Shown piece after piece: positions 27,678 through 36,456 of a DNA stretch of 64,000 nt (the stretch's first letter is position 1; each line of letters opens with the position of its first letter). The stretch is taken from positions 1-64,000 of the forward strand of contig NZ_JADKYB010000020.1 in assembly GCF_016918855.1 (NCBI RefSeq), given 5' to 3'. The translations under genes and the position numbers were made by a program. The notes beneath the pieces were generated by a model, which was not told the DNA's origin, did not search any database, and saw only the letters and a list, made by a program, of their open reading frames with translations. The stretch is from Actinacidiphila acididurans (GTDB taxonomy: Bacteria; Actinomycetota; Actinomycetes; Streptomycetales; Streptomycetaceae).

Positions 27678-29186
27678 TCAGCCCGCGTAGGCGGCGAACG
27701 CCTTGGCGAAGGCGCCCGCACTCTGCTGGATCGAGCTGCACGTGGGGTCCGCCCAGCTCTGCGCGCCGCCGGCGCACTGCTTGTCCCGGCCGGCCGACCA
27801 CATCGACAGCCACGCCAGGCCCTTGCCGCGGGCGAAGGTCACCAGCTGCGAGGCGTCGGCGACCGTGAAGGTCTCGCTGCTGACGTCGTTGACGCCGATC
27901 ATCGGGGTGACCGCGATCTTCTTCCAGGCGGCCGCGTCGGACAGCCCGAGCACGCCCTTGACCTGCGCCTGCGTGGCGGTGGCGGCGTCGATCGCGTACT
28001 GGCCCATGTCGCCGGAGTACGAGGACCCGTAGTCCATCGCCATGATGTTGACGGCCGCGATGTCCACCCCGTTGCCGTGCGCGTCGGTCAGTACGTCGAT
28101 GCCGTCCTGGGTGAGGCCGGTGGGCATCACGGGCAGGGTGTACGACACCGTCAGGCCCGGGTGGCCGTGCTGGAGCTGCGCGATCGCCTGGGCCCGGCGG
28201 GTGTTGGCCGCGGTGTCGCCCAGCGCGCCGCCCTCGACGTCGAAGTCCACCCGGGTGAGCCGGTACTGGTCGACGACCTTGCCGTACGCGGCGGCCAGGT
28301 CCGCGGCCGAGGAGCAGGCGGAGGCGAGTTCGGTGCCGTTGGCGCCGCCGAAGGAGACCCGGACGTCGCCGCCGGCCGCGCGGACCGCGCCGATCTGCGC
28401 GGCGACCGCGTCGCTGCCCAGGTCGCTGACGCCGCCCCACTTGGGCGTGCAGCCGCCGCCGGAGAGCACGAAGGCGAGGGTGAACTGCTTGACGCCACCT
28501 CCCTTCATCGCGCCGGTCAGGTCGTACGGCGGGTAGAGCGAGGTGTCGACGTACGGGGCGAAGCCGCCGGCCGCCGGGGAGCCGCCGGCCGGGGGCGGGG
28601 CCTGCGTCGGAGTCTGCGTCGGGGCGGGGGTCGGGGTGGTGGTCCTGGTCGGCGTGGGGGCCGGGGTCGGGGTCTTGGTGGGGGTCGAGGTGGGCGCCGG
28701 GGTCGGGGTGGCGGTGGCGGTGGGACGGCCGGTGGGGGTGGGGGCCGGGCCGTCCGCGACCGAGCACGCGGCGTTGTCGATCAGGCAGTTGACAGGGTCC
28801 GCGGCGTGGCCCGCCGCCTTGGTGACGAAGCCGACCTCGACCGCGGCGCCGGGCGCGATGTCGGTGTTCCAGCTCGCCGGGGTGACGGTGACCGTGCCGC
28901 CGCTGACCCGGTAGGTGCCGTTCCACAGCGAGCTGATCGCGGTGCCGGCCGGCAGGTCGAAGCTGAGGGTCCAGCCGTGCAGGGTGCTGCCCGAGGAGTT
29001 GGTGATCTCGTAGCTGCCCGTGTAGCCGGTGCCCCAGTCGGTGGTCCTGTCGTACGCGGCCGCGAGGGTCGCCGCGCTCGCGTTTCCGGCCAGGGCGAAG
29101 GCGCCGCCCGCGACGGCGGCGGCCGCGGTGAGCGCGCCGGCGATCCGGAGCTTCCGGCTGGGGCGGCGGCGATGGGAGGTTGCCAT
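27678..29186 (-). CDS. Secreted CBM2-GH18 chitinase
   Basis: A 502-residue exported enzyme: a signal peptide (SRKLRIAGALTAAAAVAGGAFALAGNASA), a CBM2 (YDRTTDWGTGYTGSYEI, LWNGTYRVSG), a Thr/Pro linker of about 55 residues and a GH18 barrel. The D-x-D-x-E equivalent is LTRVDFDVEGGALGD, with catalytic Glu in DVEG. The product pattern cannot be predicted. ATG 29186 has a GAGG site. It ends near the convergent bglC and lies downstream of a two-component system on the same strand. Confidence 0.9.
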   Translation of the reverse strand: MATSHRRRPSRKLRIAGALTAAAAVAGGAFALAGNASAATLAAAYDRTTDWGTGYTGSYEITNSSGSTLHGWTLSFDLPAGTAISSLWNGTYRVSGGTVTVTPASWNTDIAPGAAVEVGFVTKAAGHAADPVNCLIDNAACSVADGPAPTPTGRPTATATPTPAPTSTPTKTPTPAPTPTRTTTPTPAPTQTPTQAPPPAGGSPAAGGFAPYVDTSLYPPYDLTGAMKGGGVKQFTLAFVLSGGGCTPKWGGVSDLGSDAVAAQIGAVRAAGGDVRVSFGGANGTELASACSSAADLAAAYGKVVDQYRLTRVDFDVEGGALGDTAANTRRAQAIAQLQHGHPGLTVSYTLPVMPTGLTQDGIDVLTDAHGNGVDIAAVNIMAMDYGSSYSGDMGQYAIDAATATQAQVKGVLGLSDAAAWKKIAVTPMIGVNDVSSETFTVADASQLVTFARGKGLAWLSMWSAGRDKQCAGGAQSWADPTCSSIQQSAGAFAKAFAAYAG

Positions 29187-29383
29187 GGGTGTGCCTGCCT
29201 CGTGCTGCGGGGGGATGCGGGGAAATGCGGACGTCCGCCGGACTCACCTCGGGCTCGGATCGAGCCGGTTCGGACTCCGGGTCGGACGCTGCCGTACGCT
29301 AGCGCCCGCCAAACGGACAAAACCGCAGTTCAGGGCGCGCGTTGAGGTTCTTATGGCGCTCTTAAGGAAGGGCTGGGGAGGGC

Positions 29384-30754
29384 TTAACGCAGTCGGCCGC
29401 GCGCCGTGCGGTCGCGCAGCCGGCGGGCCCGGCGGCCGGGTACGGGCGGCTGCGCGGCGCTCGTGCCCAGCCACAGCCGGATCTCGGCGCCGCCCAGCAC
29501 CGAGCGGCCTATCGTCACGTCGCCGCCGGTGGACTCCGCGACCCGGCGCACGATGTCCAGGCCGAGGCCGGTGGAGCCCTCGGTGCCGGCGCCGTGGCCG
29601 CGGCGCAGTGCGGCGGCCGGTTCGGCCACGCCCGGCCCCGCGTCGGAGACCAGCACGATCACCGCCTCGCCGGTGCTGTGCACGTCCACCGCGAAGGCGG
29701 TGCCCTCGGGGGTGTGCCGGAAGACGTTGCCGAGCATCGCGTCCAGGGCGGCGGCCAGGTCGGCCCGCGGCACCGGGACCAGCACCGGCCGGTCGGCGCC
29801 GGAGTGCCGCACCTCGCGGGCCTCGTCCTCGGCCAGCGCGGACCAGAACGCCATCCGCTCCCGGATCACCTCGGCCGCGTCGCAGCCGGCCGGACGGCCG
29901 GTGCCTCGCTGCTGCCGGGCGGTACGGATGATCTGGTCGACCTCGCGCTCCAGTTGGGCCACCGCCGCCCGGGTCTGGTCGGCGGCCGGACTGCCGCCGA
30001 GGGCCGCGGTGTTGAGCCGCAGCACGGTCAGCGGGGTGCGCAGCCGGTGGGACAGGTCGGCGGCCAGCTCGCGCTCGGCGGCCAGCAGGCGCACCACCTG
30101 GTCGGCCATGGCGTTGAACGCCGCTGCCGCCGCCCGCAGTTCGCCCGGTCCGTCCTCCGGCACCCGGGTGCCGAGGTCGCCCTCGCCGAGCCGGTGGGCC
30201 GCGCCCGCGAGCCGTACGGTGGGGCGGATCATCCGGCTGCCGAGCCGGTCCGCGACCACCACCGAGCCGGCCATCAGCGCCAGGCCCACCCCGGCCAGCA
30301 CCAGCCAGGCGGTGGCGACCCCGCGGGTGACCTCGCGGTCGGGCACGAACACCTCGACCACCGCGACCGTGCCGGAACTGACTGCGGTCGGCCGCAGCAG
30401 CGCGTAGCCGCCGGGCACCCGCAAGGTGGCCGCCGCGCCGTCCAGCACGGCGCGGTCGATCGCGGCGCGCGGGGCGTGGTGGCTGCCCAGGTCGACCGCC
30501 GGAGTGTAGCCGGTGGCGGGCACCGTCAGGCCGATCCGGTCCGGGCGGTCCTGGGTGGTGGCCATCGCCCGCTGCAGTTGCGGCCGGTCGGTGGTGATGG
30601 CCAGGGCCGGGGCGATGGCGGCGGCCTGCCGCTCGCCGTTGGTCAGCGCCCGGTCGCGGGCCAGTTCCCGGACCACCAGGCCGAGCGGCACCGCGAAGGC
30701 GATCACCACCATCGCGGTGACCGCCAGCGAGACCCGGATCAGGGCCCACCTCAT
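29384..30754 (-). CDS. Two-component sensor histidine kinase
   Basis: A 456-residue kinase with an N-terminal membrane segment (VSLAVTAMVVIAFAVPLGLVV), an extracellular domain of about 115 residues, a second membrane segment (AWLVLAGVGLALMAGSVVV), HAMP, HisKA with the phospho-acceptor His in LAADLSHRLRTPLTVLR, and HATPase_c (N-box LDAMLGNVFRHTPEG, G-box GLGLDIVRRVAESTGG). Its ATG overlaps the stop of the response regulator gene by 4 bp (ATGA), showing a coupled pair. The signal is unknown. The kinase gene ends 198 bp upstream of the chitinase gene on the same strand. Confidence 0.93.
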   Translation of the reverse strand: MRWALIRVSLAVTAMVVIAFAVPLGLVVRELARDRALTNGERQAAAIAPALAITTDRPQLQRAMATTQDRPDRIGLTVPATGYTPAVDLGSHHAPRAAIDRAVLDGAAATLRVPGGYALLRPTAVSSGTVAVVEVFVPDREVTRGVATAWLVLAGVGLALMAGSVVVADRLGSRMIRPTVRLAGAAHRLGEGDLGTRVPEDGPGELRAAAAAFNAMADQVVRLLAAERELAADLSHRLRTPLTVLRLNTAALGGSPAADQTRAAVAQLEREVDQIIRTARQQRGTGRPAGCDAAEVIRERMAFWSALAEDEAREVRHSGADRPVLVPVPRADLAAALDAMLGNVFRHTPEGTAFAVDVHSTGEAVIVLVSDAGPGVAEPAAALRRGHGAGTEGSTGLGLDIVRRVAESTGGDVTIGRSVLGGAEIRLWLGTSAAQPPVPGRRARRLRDRTARGRLR

Positions 30755-31440
30755 ACGGGAGGCTCCAGTTTGACGCCCACCCCGCGCAGGGTGTGCAGGT
30801 AGCGGGGGCGGGCCGCGGTCTCGCCGAGCTTGCGGCGCAGCCACGACAGGTGCACGTCGATGGTCTGGTCGTCGCCGTAGGACTGCCGCCAGACCTCGGC
30901 GAGCAGTTCGCGCCTCGCCACCACCACGCCCGGGCGGGCGGCGAGGAAGGCCAGCAGGTCGAACTCGCGCCGGGTCAGGTCCAGCGCGGCGCCGTCCAGG
31001 GCCGCGGCCCGGCGCTGTACGTCGATCTCCAGGCCGCCCACCCGCAGCACCGTCTCTGCCGGCGCCGGAGCCGTACGGCCGCCGACCCGGCGCAGCACCG
31101 CGGCCAGCCGGGCCGACAGGTGCTCGCCGGAGAACGGTTTCACCAGGTAGTCGTCGGCGCCCGCGTTCAGCAGCCGGACCACCTCGGTCTCGTCGTCCCG
31201 GGCGGTGGCCACGATCACCGGTACGTCGCTCAGCCCGCGCAGCATCTTCAGCGCCTCCGACCCGTCCAGGTCCGGCAGCCCGAGGTCCAGGATCACCACG
31301 TCGAACCCGACCTGCGCCACCTCCCGCAGCGCCTCCAGCGCGGTCCCGACGCTGCGCACCACGTGCCCGGCCTCCCCCAGATGCCGGATCAGCGCGGACC
31401 GCACGAAGGGGTCGTCCTCCACCACCAGCACGCTCGCCAT
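30751..31440 (-). CDS. OmpR/PhoB-family response regulator
   Basis: A 229-residue regulator. The receiver domain has acidic residues in VVEDDPF, the phosphorylated Asp in VVILDLGLPDLDGSEA and Lys in DYLVKPFS. The C-terminal winged helix contains LTRREFDLLAFLAARPG and the DVHLSWLRRKLGE recognition region. ATG 31440 is preferred over an upstream TTG. It is the first gene of the pair with the kinase. Confidence 0.94.
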   Translation of the reverse strand: MASVLVVEDDPFVRSALIRHLGEAGHVVRSVGTALEALREVAQVGFDVVILDLGLPDLDGSEALKMLRGLSDVPVIVATARDDETEVVRLLNAGADDYLVKPFSGEHLSARLAAVLRRVGGRTAPAPAETVLRVGGLEIDVQRRAAALDGAALDLTRREFDLLAFLAARPGVVVARRELLAEVWRQSYGDDQTIDVHLSWLRRKLGETAARPRYLHTLRGVGVKLEPPV

Positions 31441-31544
31441 GCCCGGCAACCTACCGCCGGGGGGCCTGCGTACGGTCCGGCGGGACCGGGGTCCGAGGCC
31501 GGGGGGGGCGGGGCCGCGGGGCGCCGGAGCGGGCGTGCGGCAAG

Positions 31545-32087
31545 ATGACGGGTGTGCGGCGAGGAGCGTTCCGGGTGCTGGTGTGGGCGGTGGCCACCGC
31601 CGCCTCCGTGACGCTGTCGTGGTTCGGGGTGCACAGCGTGCTGCGCGGAACCGCGTACGACCTGCCGCGCGCGCTGCCGATCACCGGGGTGCCCACCTCC
31701 TCGCCGCCGCCGGCCGCTCCCTCGCCGACGCGTCGCCCGACGCCCGAGCCCACCCCGACGGCCGCCACGCCCCCGGCCGCCCGGACCACCGCCCGGCCCC
31801 CGGCGCACCCGGCCCGCAGCGCCCCGAGCCCGTCGGCCACGCCGAGCCCGGACGCCGGGACCGTGCGCGCGTGGACCATGCACGGTGGCCGGGTGGTGCT
31901 GGACCTCGCCCCCGCCTCGGCCTCGCTGGTGTCGGCGACACCCGACCAGGGATGGCAGATGCAGCTGTGGACCTCGCAGCCGGGATGGCTGCGGGTGACG
32001 TTCACCTCGGCATCAGGCAGCGCGGCGTCCACCGTGATCTGCACGTGGAACGGCCACCCGCCGACGGTGCAGGCCTTCGAGAGCTGA
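31545..32087 (+). CDS. Membrane-anchored or secreted protein of unknown function
   Basis: A 180-residue protein with an N-terminal hydrophobic segment (FRVLVWAVATAASVTLSWFGV), a Pro/Thr/Ala-rich linker of about 60 residues, and a C-terminal beta-rich domain of about 75 residues (VVLDLAPASASLVSATPDQGWQ, WLRVTFTSASG, VICTWNGHPPTVQ). It resembles the single-pass exported proteins common in streptomycetes, with the small domain presented outside. It is divergent from the two-component genes across about 100 bp and might be a target of that system; this is inference only. Confidence 0.7.
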   Translation: MTGVRRGAFRVLVWAVATAASVTLSWFGVHSVLRGTAYDLPRALPITGVPTSSPPPAAPSPTRRPTPEPTPTAATPPAARTTARPPAHPARSAPSPSATPSPDAGTVRAWTMHGGRVVLDLAPASASLVSATPDQGWQMQLWTSQPGWLRVTFTSASGSAASTVICTWNGHPPTVQAFES

Positions 32088-32119
32088 GCACCGGTCTGCG
32101 GCCCCAGTGGTCCTCGGCC

Positions 32120-32974
32120 TCAGTCCTCGAAGGTGCGCGGCGGCGGCTCGGGCGACGCTGCGGCGGTCGCGTCGGTCACCACCCGCGCCCCCGCCGCGAA
32201 GGCGGCCAGCGCGGGCCCGTGCTCGACCCGGGCGGACGCCGGATCGGTGGCGGCCCGGCGGACGAGCTCGGCCAGCGGGAGCGGGCCGTCGGCGGCGTAC
32301 AGCACGGCGTTGCCGAATCGCCTGCCGCGCAGCACCGCGGGCTCGGCGACCAGCGCGGCGCCGGTGAAGGCGGCCAGCACGGTGGCGACCTGACCGCGCA
32401 GGAAGGCCAGCGCGCCGCCGTCGGTGAGGTTGGCCGCGTATCCGCCGCCGGGCGCGAGCACCCGCCGTACACCGGCCAGGAACTCGGCGGTCGTCAGGTG
32501 CGCCGGGGTGCGGGCGCCGCTGAAGACGTCCGCGATCACCAGGTCCGCCCAGCCCTCGGGCAGCTTCGCCAGCGTCTCCCGGGCGTCGCCGGCCCGGACC
32601 CGGATCCGCCAGCCGCGGTCCCACGGCAGTTCGGCCCGGACCAGCTCGGTCAGCGCAGCGTCGGCCTCGACGACCTGCTGGGTGGACCGGGGCCGGGTGT
32701 GCGCGAGGTAGCGGGCCAGGGTCAGGCCGCCGCCGCCCAGGTGCAGGGCCCGCAGCGGCCGGCCGGGCGGCGCCACGAGGTCGATGACATGGCCGAGCCG
32801 CCGCTGGTACGCGAAGTCGAGCCGGCCCGGGTCGTCGAGGTCCACATGGGACTGCGGCGCCCCGTCCACGGTCAGCGTCCAGGCCCGCGGCCGGTCCGGA
32901 TCGGGCACGAGCGCGGCGGTCCCGCCCGCCACGGGGGCGGTCCGTACCGGCGTGCCACGGCGGTTTCTGGCCAT
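32120..32974 (-). CDS. Spermidine synthase-like methyltransferase-fold protein
   Basis: A 284-residue Rossmann-fold protein with the spermidine-synthase-type nucleotide motif ALHLGGGGLTLARYLAH, acidic VVEADAALTELVR, a GDARETLAKLPEGWADLVIADVF loop, and GGYAANLTDGG. It is shorter than polyamine synthases that carry membrane domains, and in actinomycetes such proteins usually have unproven substrates. ATG 32974. It is convergent with the secreted protein upstream. Confidence 0.8.
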   Translation of the reverse strand: MARNRRGTPVRTAPVAGGTAALVPDPDRPRAWTLTVDGAPQSHVDLDDPGRLDFAYQRRLGHVIDLVAPPGRPLRALHLGGGGLTLARYLAHTRPRSTQQVVEADAALTELVRAELPWDRGWRIRVRAGDARETLAKLPEGWADLVIADVFSGARTPAHLTTAEFLAGVRRVLAPGGGYAANLTDGGALAFLRGQVATVLAAFTGAALVAEPAVLRGRRFGNAVLYAADGPLPLAELVRRAATDPASARVEHGPALAAFAAGARVVTDATAAASPEPPPRTFED

Positions 32975-33086
32975 GGTCCGATTATCCGGCGGTGGGAAGC
33001 ACGGCTTTCACACCGGGTCGGGCGGCACCGGGCAGCGCCGGGCGGGAAACGGTCCGGGTCGCATCGTGCCGTGCCGCCCCCGGCCG

Positions 33087-33491
33087 CTACCCGTCGAGTT
33101 CCTCCTCGTCCGGGCCGATCCCGTCGGCGAGTTCCAGGGTGCGGGCGGCGGCGCCCAGGGCGGCGCGCAGGACGGCGGGGTCGGTCACCGCGGTGTCCGT
33201 GTGCGGGGGGACGAGCCAGGCGGTGTGCGGGGCGGGGTCGGCGCCGCAGGGGCGGGTGCACCGGCTGCCGGGCACGTCCCAGGCGTCGGCGGTGCCCGGC
33301 GGCACCAGGAACGCGAGGCTGTCGTCGGCCCGGTCGTGCAGGACCGGGCCGACGTCGTTCGCACTCAGCCGCAGCAGGTCCACGGCCTCCAGGCCCTGGC
33401 GGGCGGGCACGGTCACCACGTCGCAGCCGGGCGGGGACGCGCTGAGCTCCGGGGTCGGCTCCGACGTGTGCGAACCTGTGCGATGCCTCAC
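33087..33491 (-). CDS. Conserved hypothetical protein (134 aa)
   Basis: A 134-residue soluble protein starting with GTG behind a strong GAGGAGG site. It contains two Cys in GSRCTRPCG, a Pro/Thr loop (AWLVPPHTDTA) and an acidic C-terminus (GIGPDEEELDG). I know no domain for it. It lies between the spermidine-synthase-like gene and the histidine phosphatase gene, all on the same strand. Confidence 0.65.
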   Translation of the reverse strand: MRHRTGSHTSEPTPELSASPPGCDVVTVPARQGLEAVDLLRLSANDVGPVLHDRADDSLAFLVPPGTADAWDVPGSRCTRPCGADPAPHTAWLVPPHTDTAVTDPAVLRAALGAAARTLELADGIGPDEEELDG

Positions 33492-33633
33492 GGAACGGCC
33501 TCCTCAGATCAACGACGGCGCGATGCCAGCGATCACTGGCAGCACACCGTGTACAACGCGCGTACCGCGTCAACGGCTACGCCCGTTTCCCTCCTGAAGG
33601 GGTGGCGTTGGCTGGCGATTCGGACCTCGCTGG

Positions 33634-34224
33634 TCACCCCAGGTGCCCGGTGTCGTTCCAGCGTTCGAGGGCCGGAGCTCCGTACGCCCAGCCGAGGACC
33701 GACACCGATGTCGGGTCCAGCCGCAGCGCGGCGCCGAAGGAGGGGTCGAGGCCCAGCCAGCGGGCGCCGAGGGTGCGCAGGATGTGGCCGTGCGCGAAGA
33801 CCAGGACGTCGCGCGGCGCGGACCGGGCCCAGGCGATCACCTCGTCCGCCCGGGCGGCCAGGTCGGCCGTCGACTCCCCGCCGGGCACGCCGTCCCGCCA
33901 GATGTTCACGCCGGGCCTGCGCTCCTGCAACTGCGCCGGGGTCAGCCCCTCGTAGTCCCCGTAGTCCCACTCCAGCAGCGCGTCCCACTCCTTGGCGCGG
34001 GCGAACCCGGCCAGCGCGGCGGTCTCGGCGGCCCGGCTGAGCGGCGAGGTGCGCACCTCGGCGTCGGCCAGCCCGTCCCAGGGCGCCCGGGCCAGCCGTG
34101 CCCCGAGCAGCAGCGCGCCGCGCCGCCCCTCGTCGTCGAGCGGAATGTCGGTCAGGCCGGTGTGCTTGCCGGTCACCGACCACTCCGTCTGTCCGTGCCG
34201 GACCAGGAGTATGCGCGATGCCAA
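33634..34224 (-). CDS. Histidine phosphatase (phosphoglycerate mutase-like)
   Basis: A 196-residue enzyme with the RHG motif ILLVRHGQTEWSVTGKHTG near the N-terminus (His nucleophile), a second Arg in TSPLSRAAETA, the acid Glu in PGGESTADLAARA and the second His in VLVFAHGHILRTLG. This fits a cofactor-independent acid phosphatase of unknown substrate. The start is a TTG at 34224 with GAAAGG upstream, fixed by the short run to the RHG strand. Confidence 0.92.
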   Translation of the reverse strand: MASRILLVRHGQTEWSVTGKHTGLTDIPLDDEGRRGALLLGARLARAPWDGLADAEVRTSPLSRAAETAALAGFARAKEWDALLEWDYGDYEGLTPAQLQERRPGVNIWRDGVPGGESTADLAARADEVIAWARSAPRDVLVFAHGHILRTLGARWLGLDPSFGAALRLDPTSVSVLGWAYGAPALERWNDTGHLG

Positions 34225-34260
34225 TGCGGGACCTTTCGTCAGTGCGTGGTGATACCGGTG

Positions 34261-34983
34261 TCAACCGGGGCAACCATGATGCCCCACGTCGTCCCCCACG
34301 TCCCGGCCGGGTGCCCCCAACACCCCGGCGAGCAGGGCGTCGAGCCCCACTTCGTACTGCCCCGGCCCGTCGTCGTGCGCCCGGTTCAGCTCCGGGGCGA
34401 GGGCCACCAGCGAGGGGTAGCGGTCCGCCGGCAGGGCGGCGAACTTCGCCCGCATCCGCTCGCGCATGCCCTCCTCGCACAGCGCCCGGGCCCGCCGGAT
34501 GTTCCACAGCGCGGAGCCGACCGTGTACTGCATGAGCGCCACATGGGCGCAGGCCGCCTCGGGCCCGGTGAGCCCGGCCCGGCACAGCAGGGCGAGCATG
34601 CGGTCGATGACGGAGATCGCGTCGTCGCCGCGCAGCGGACGCACGGTCAGCAGCTGAAGCGCCGAGGGGTGGTCGGTGAACAGCTGGTACACCTGGCGGC
34701 ACACCGCGCGCAGCTCGCCCACCGGGTCGTCGCCGGGCGGCGGCAGTTCGATGGTCTCCAGCAGCCGCTGGGCGACCGCGTCGGCGATCTCCTCCTTGCC
34801 CCGGAAGTGCGAGTACACCGCCATGGTGCCCACTCCCAGTTGCTCGGCCAGGGCGCGCATGGTGAACGCCTCGGTGCCGTCGCGGTCGAGCAGGGTGATC
34901 GCGGCATCGAGGATGCGCTCGGTGTTGAGCGAATTACGGGGGGCGCGGCGCCGGGGGGCGCGCACCGGCTGAGTGGCGGACAT
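34261..34983 (-). CDS. TetR-family transcriptional regulator
   Basis: A 240-residue regulator with an N-terminal HTH (ERILDAAITLLDRDGTEAFTMRALAEQLGVGTMAVYSHFRGKEE) and a TetR_C-type ligand domain. ATG 34983 is taken because MSATQPVRAPRRRAPR is the usual basic lead-in. It is divergent from the PAP2 gene across 243 bp. A 19-bp TetR-type palindrome lies in that gap, so it probably regulates the PAP2 gene and itself. Confidence 0.92.
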   Translation of the reverse strand: MSATQPVRAPRRRAPRNSLNTERILDAAITLLDRDGTEAFTMRALAEQLGVGTMAVYSHFRGKEEIADAVAQRLLETIELPPPGDDPVGELRAVCRQVYQLFTDHPSALQLLTVRPLRGDDAISVIDRMLALLCRAGLTGPEAACAHVALMQYTVGSALWNIRRARALCEEGMRERMRAKFAALPADRYPSLVALAPELNRAHDDGPGQYEVGLDALLAGVLGAPGRDVGDDVGHHGCPG

Positions 34984-35142
34984 GGGATTCTCTTGTCCTC
35001 GTCCTCGATTACCTCTCGCGGAGGGCAACCCATGGCAAAGGGAAGGCGTCCTGTCCCTCGTGCCTACCCGTGCCGACGGGCTGCTGAACACCGCGCCAAC
35101 CCGGGGTTTCCCGGTATGTGCCGGGCCGGTGTGCGCGAGCGT

Positions 35143-35161
35143 TAACGTACGTCGTACGGTA
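35143..35161. promoter_or_regulatory. Candidate TetR operator
   Basis: An imperfect palindrome, TAACGTACG-T-CGTACGGTA (8 of 9 positions paired), lies 66 bp before the PAP2 gene start in the intergenic region shared with the TetR gene. The CGTACG arms resemble operators of other actinomycete TetR regulators. Confidence 0.6.
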
Positions 35162-35226
35162 GAGCCTACTCGACAAGTCCATCACCGCCGCGTGCGGCCT
35201 TTCGGAGAACCTGGAGAGACGTCCGC

Positions 35227-36435
35227 ATGACGATCACCACCGCCGCGCCGCGCGCCTCGGCATACCGGGGAAAGCTGCGCTGGTGGACCGAACTGCCGCT
35301 CATCGCTGTCGTGTACGCGCTCTACTCGGGCGCCCGGCTGATGGTCCGCGGCGACGTGGACGACGCCGTCGAGCACGGTGCCGACATCCTGCACTTCGAG
35401 CAGTTGCTGCACCTGGACCCCGAACGGTTCATCAACCGCCTGTTCAGCGAGCACGCCTTCCTCGGCGTCCCCGCCGACTTCGACTACGCCTCGCTGCACT
35501 ACGTGGTCACGCCCACCGTCCTGGTCTGGCTGTGGCGCCGCCGCCCCACGCACTACCGCGCGGCCCGCGCCTGGCTGATGATCTCGACCCTGATAGGCCT
35601 GGCCGGGTTCACCGTGGTGCCCACCGCGCCGCCCCGGCTGCTGCCCGGCCGCCACTTCATCGACAGCATGTCGCAGTACGGCGACTACGGCTGGTGGGGC
35701 ACCGACGCCAGCGCGCCGCGCGGCATGGGCCATCTGACCAACCAGTACGCCGCCATGCCGAGCCTGCACGTGGGCTGGTCGCTGTGGTGCGGCGTCCAGC
35801 TCTTCCGCTACGGCCGCCACCCGGTGCTGCGCGTGCTCGGCGTGCTCTACCCGCTGACCACCGCGATCGTGGTCATGGGCACCGCCAACCACTACCTGAT
35901 GGACGCCCTGGCCGGCGCCGCCGTGATGACCGCCGGCGCGCTGCTGGCCCGGCCGCTGCTGCGCGGCGTGGACTGGGTGTACGCGAAGGTGGGCCTGCGT
36001 CCGGCCGGAGCCGTGACCGTACCGGCCGTGCCGGTCGCCTCCTCCGCCGCCTCCACCGTGCCCGCCGGGTTCGCCGGCGGTACGGCCGCGGCGCCCGCCC
36101 AGGCAGCCGTCGGCATCCCGGCGCAGGCCGACCGCCGGTCCGGCCGGGACAAAGCGCGGGGCAAGACGCCGGGCAAGGACGCGGAATCCGGCGAATCCGC
36201 CGGGGACGGGGCGGCGGACGGCCCCGGGGACGTCGGGAAGGACCCGGCCGCGGACGGCGGCGAGCGTCCGGACCGGGCCGCCGACCAGGCCGGAAGCGCG
36301 GCAGCGGGGCGTGCCGAGGAGCCGGCCGCGGACGGCGGCGAACCGCTTGGCGCGGACGCCGCGCAGGACGGGCGCGAGGGCGAGCGCCCGGCCCGTTCCG
36401 GAGGAGAAACGGCCGGACGCGGCCGGATGTCGTAG
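35227..36435 (+). CDS. PAP2-family membrane phosphatase/phosphotransferase
   Basis: A 402-residue membrane protein with about six hydrophobic segments in the first 260 residues and the PAP2_3 (inositol phosphorylceramide synthase-like) signature: AMPSLHVGWSLWCG, then the catalytic His in GTANHYLMDALAGA. It may act on lipid phosphates at the membrane. The last 130 or so residues are a hydrophilic, Ala/Gly/Asp/Glu-rich low-complexity tail (repeats of AADGGE) unlike the core. A TetR-type palindrome lies upstream. It ends 21 bp before the nuclease-helicase operon. Confidence 0.85.
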   Translation: MTITTAAPRASAYRGKLRWWTELPLIAVVYALYSGARLMVRGDVDDAVEHGADILHFEQLLHLDPERFINRLFSEHAFLGVPADFDYASLHYVVTPTVLVWLWRRRPTHYRAARAWLMISTLIGLAGFTVVPTAPPRLLPGRHFIDSMSQYGDYGWWGTDASAPRGMGHLTNQYAAMPSLHVGWSLWCGVQLFRYGRHPVLRVLGVLYPLTTAIVVMGTANHYLMDALAGAAVMTAGALLARPLLRGVDWVYAKVGLRPAGAVTVPAVPVASSAASTVPAGFAGGTAAAPAQAAVGIPAQADRRSGRDKARGKTPGKDAESGESAGDGAADGPGDVGKDPAADGGERPDRAADQAGSAAAGRAEEPAADGGEPLGADAAQDGREGERPARSGGETAGRGRMS

Positions 36436-36456
36436 CCGGATGCCAGACTTTCGCGG

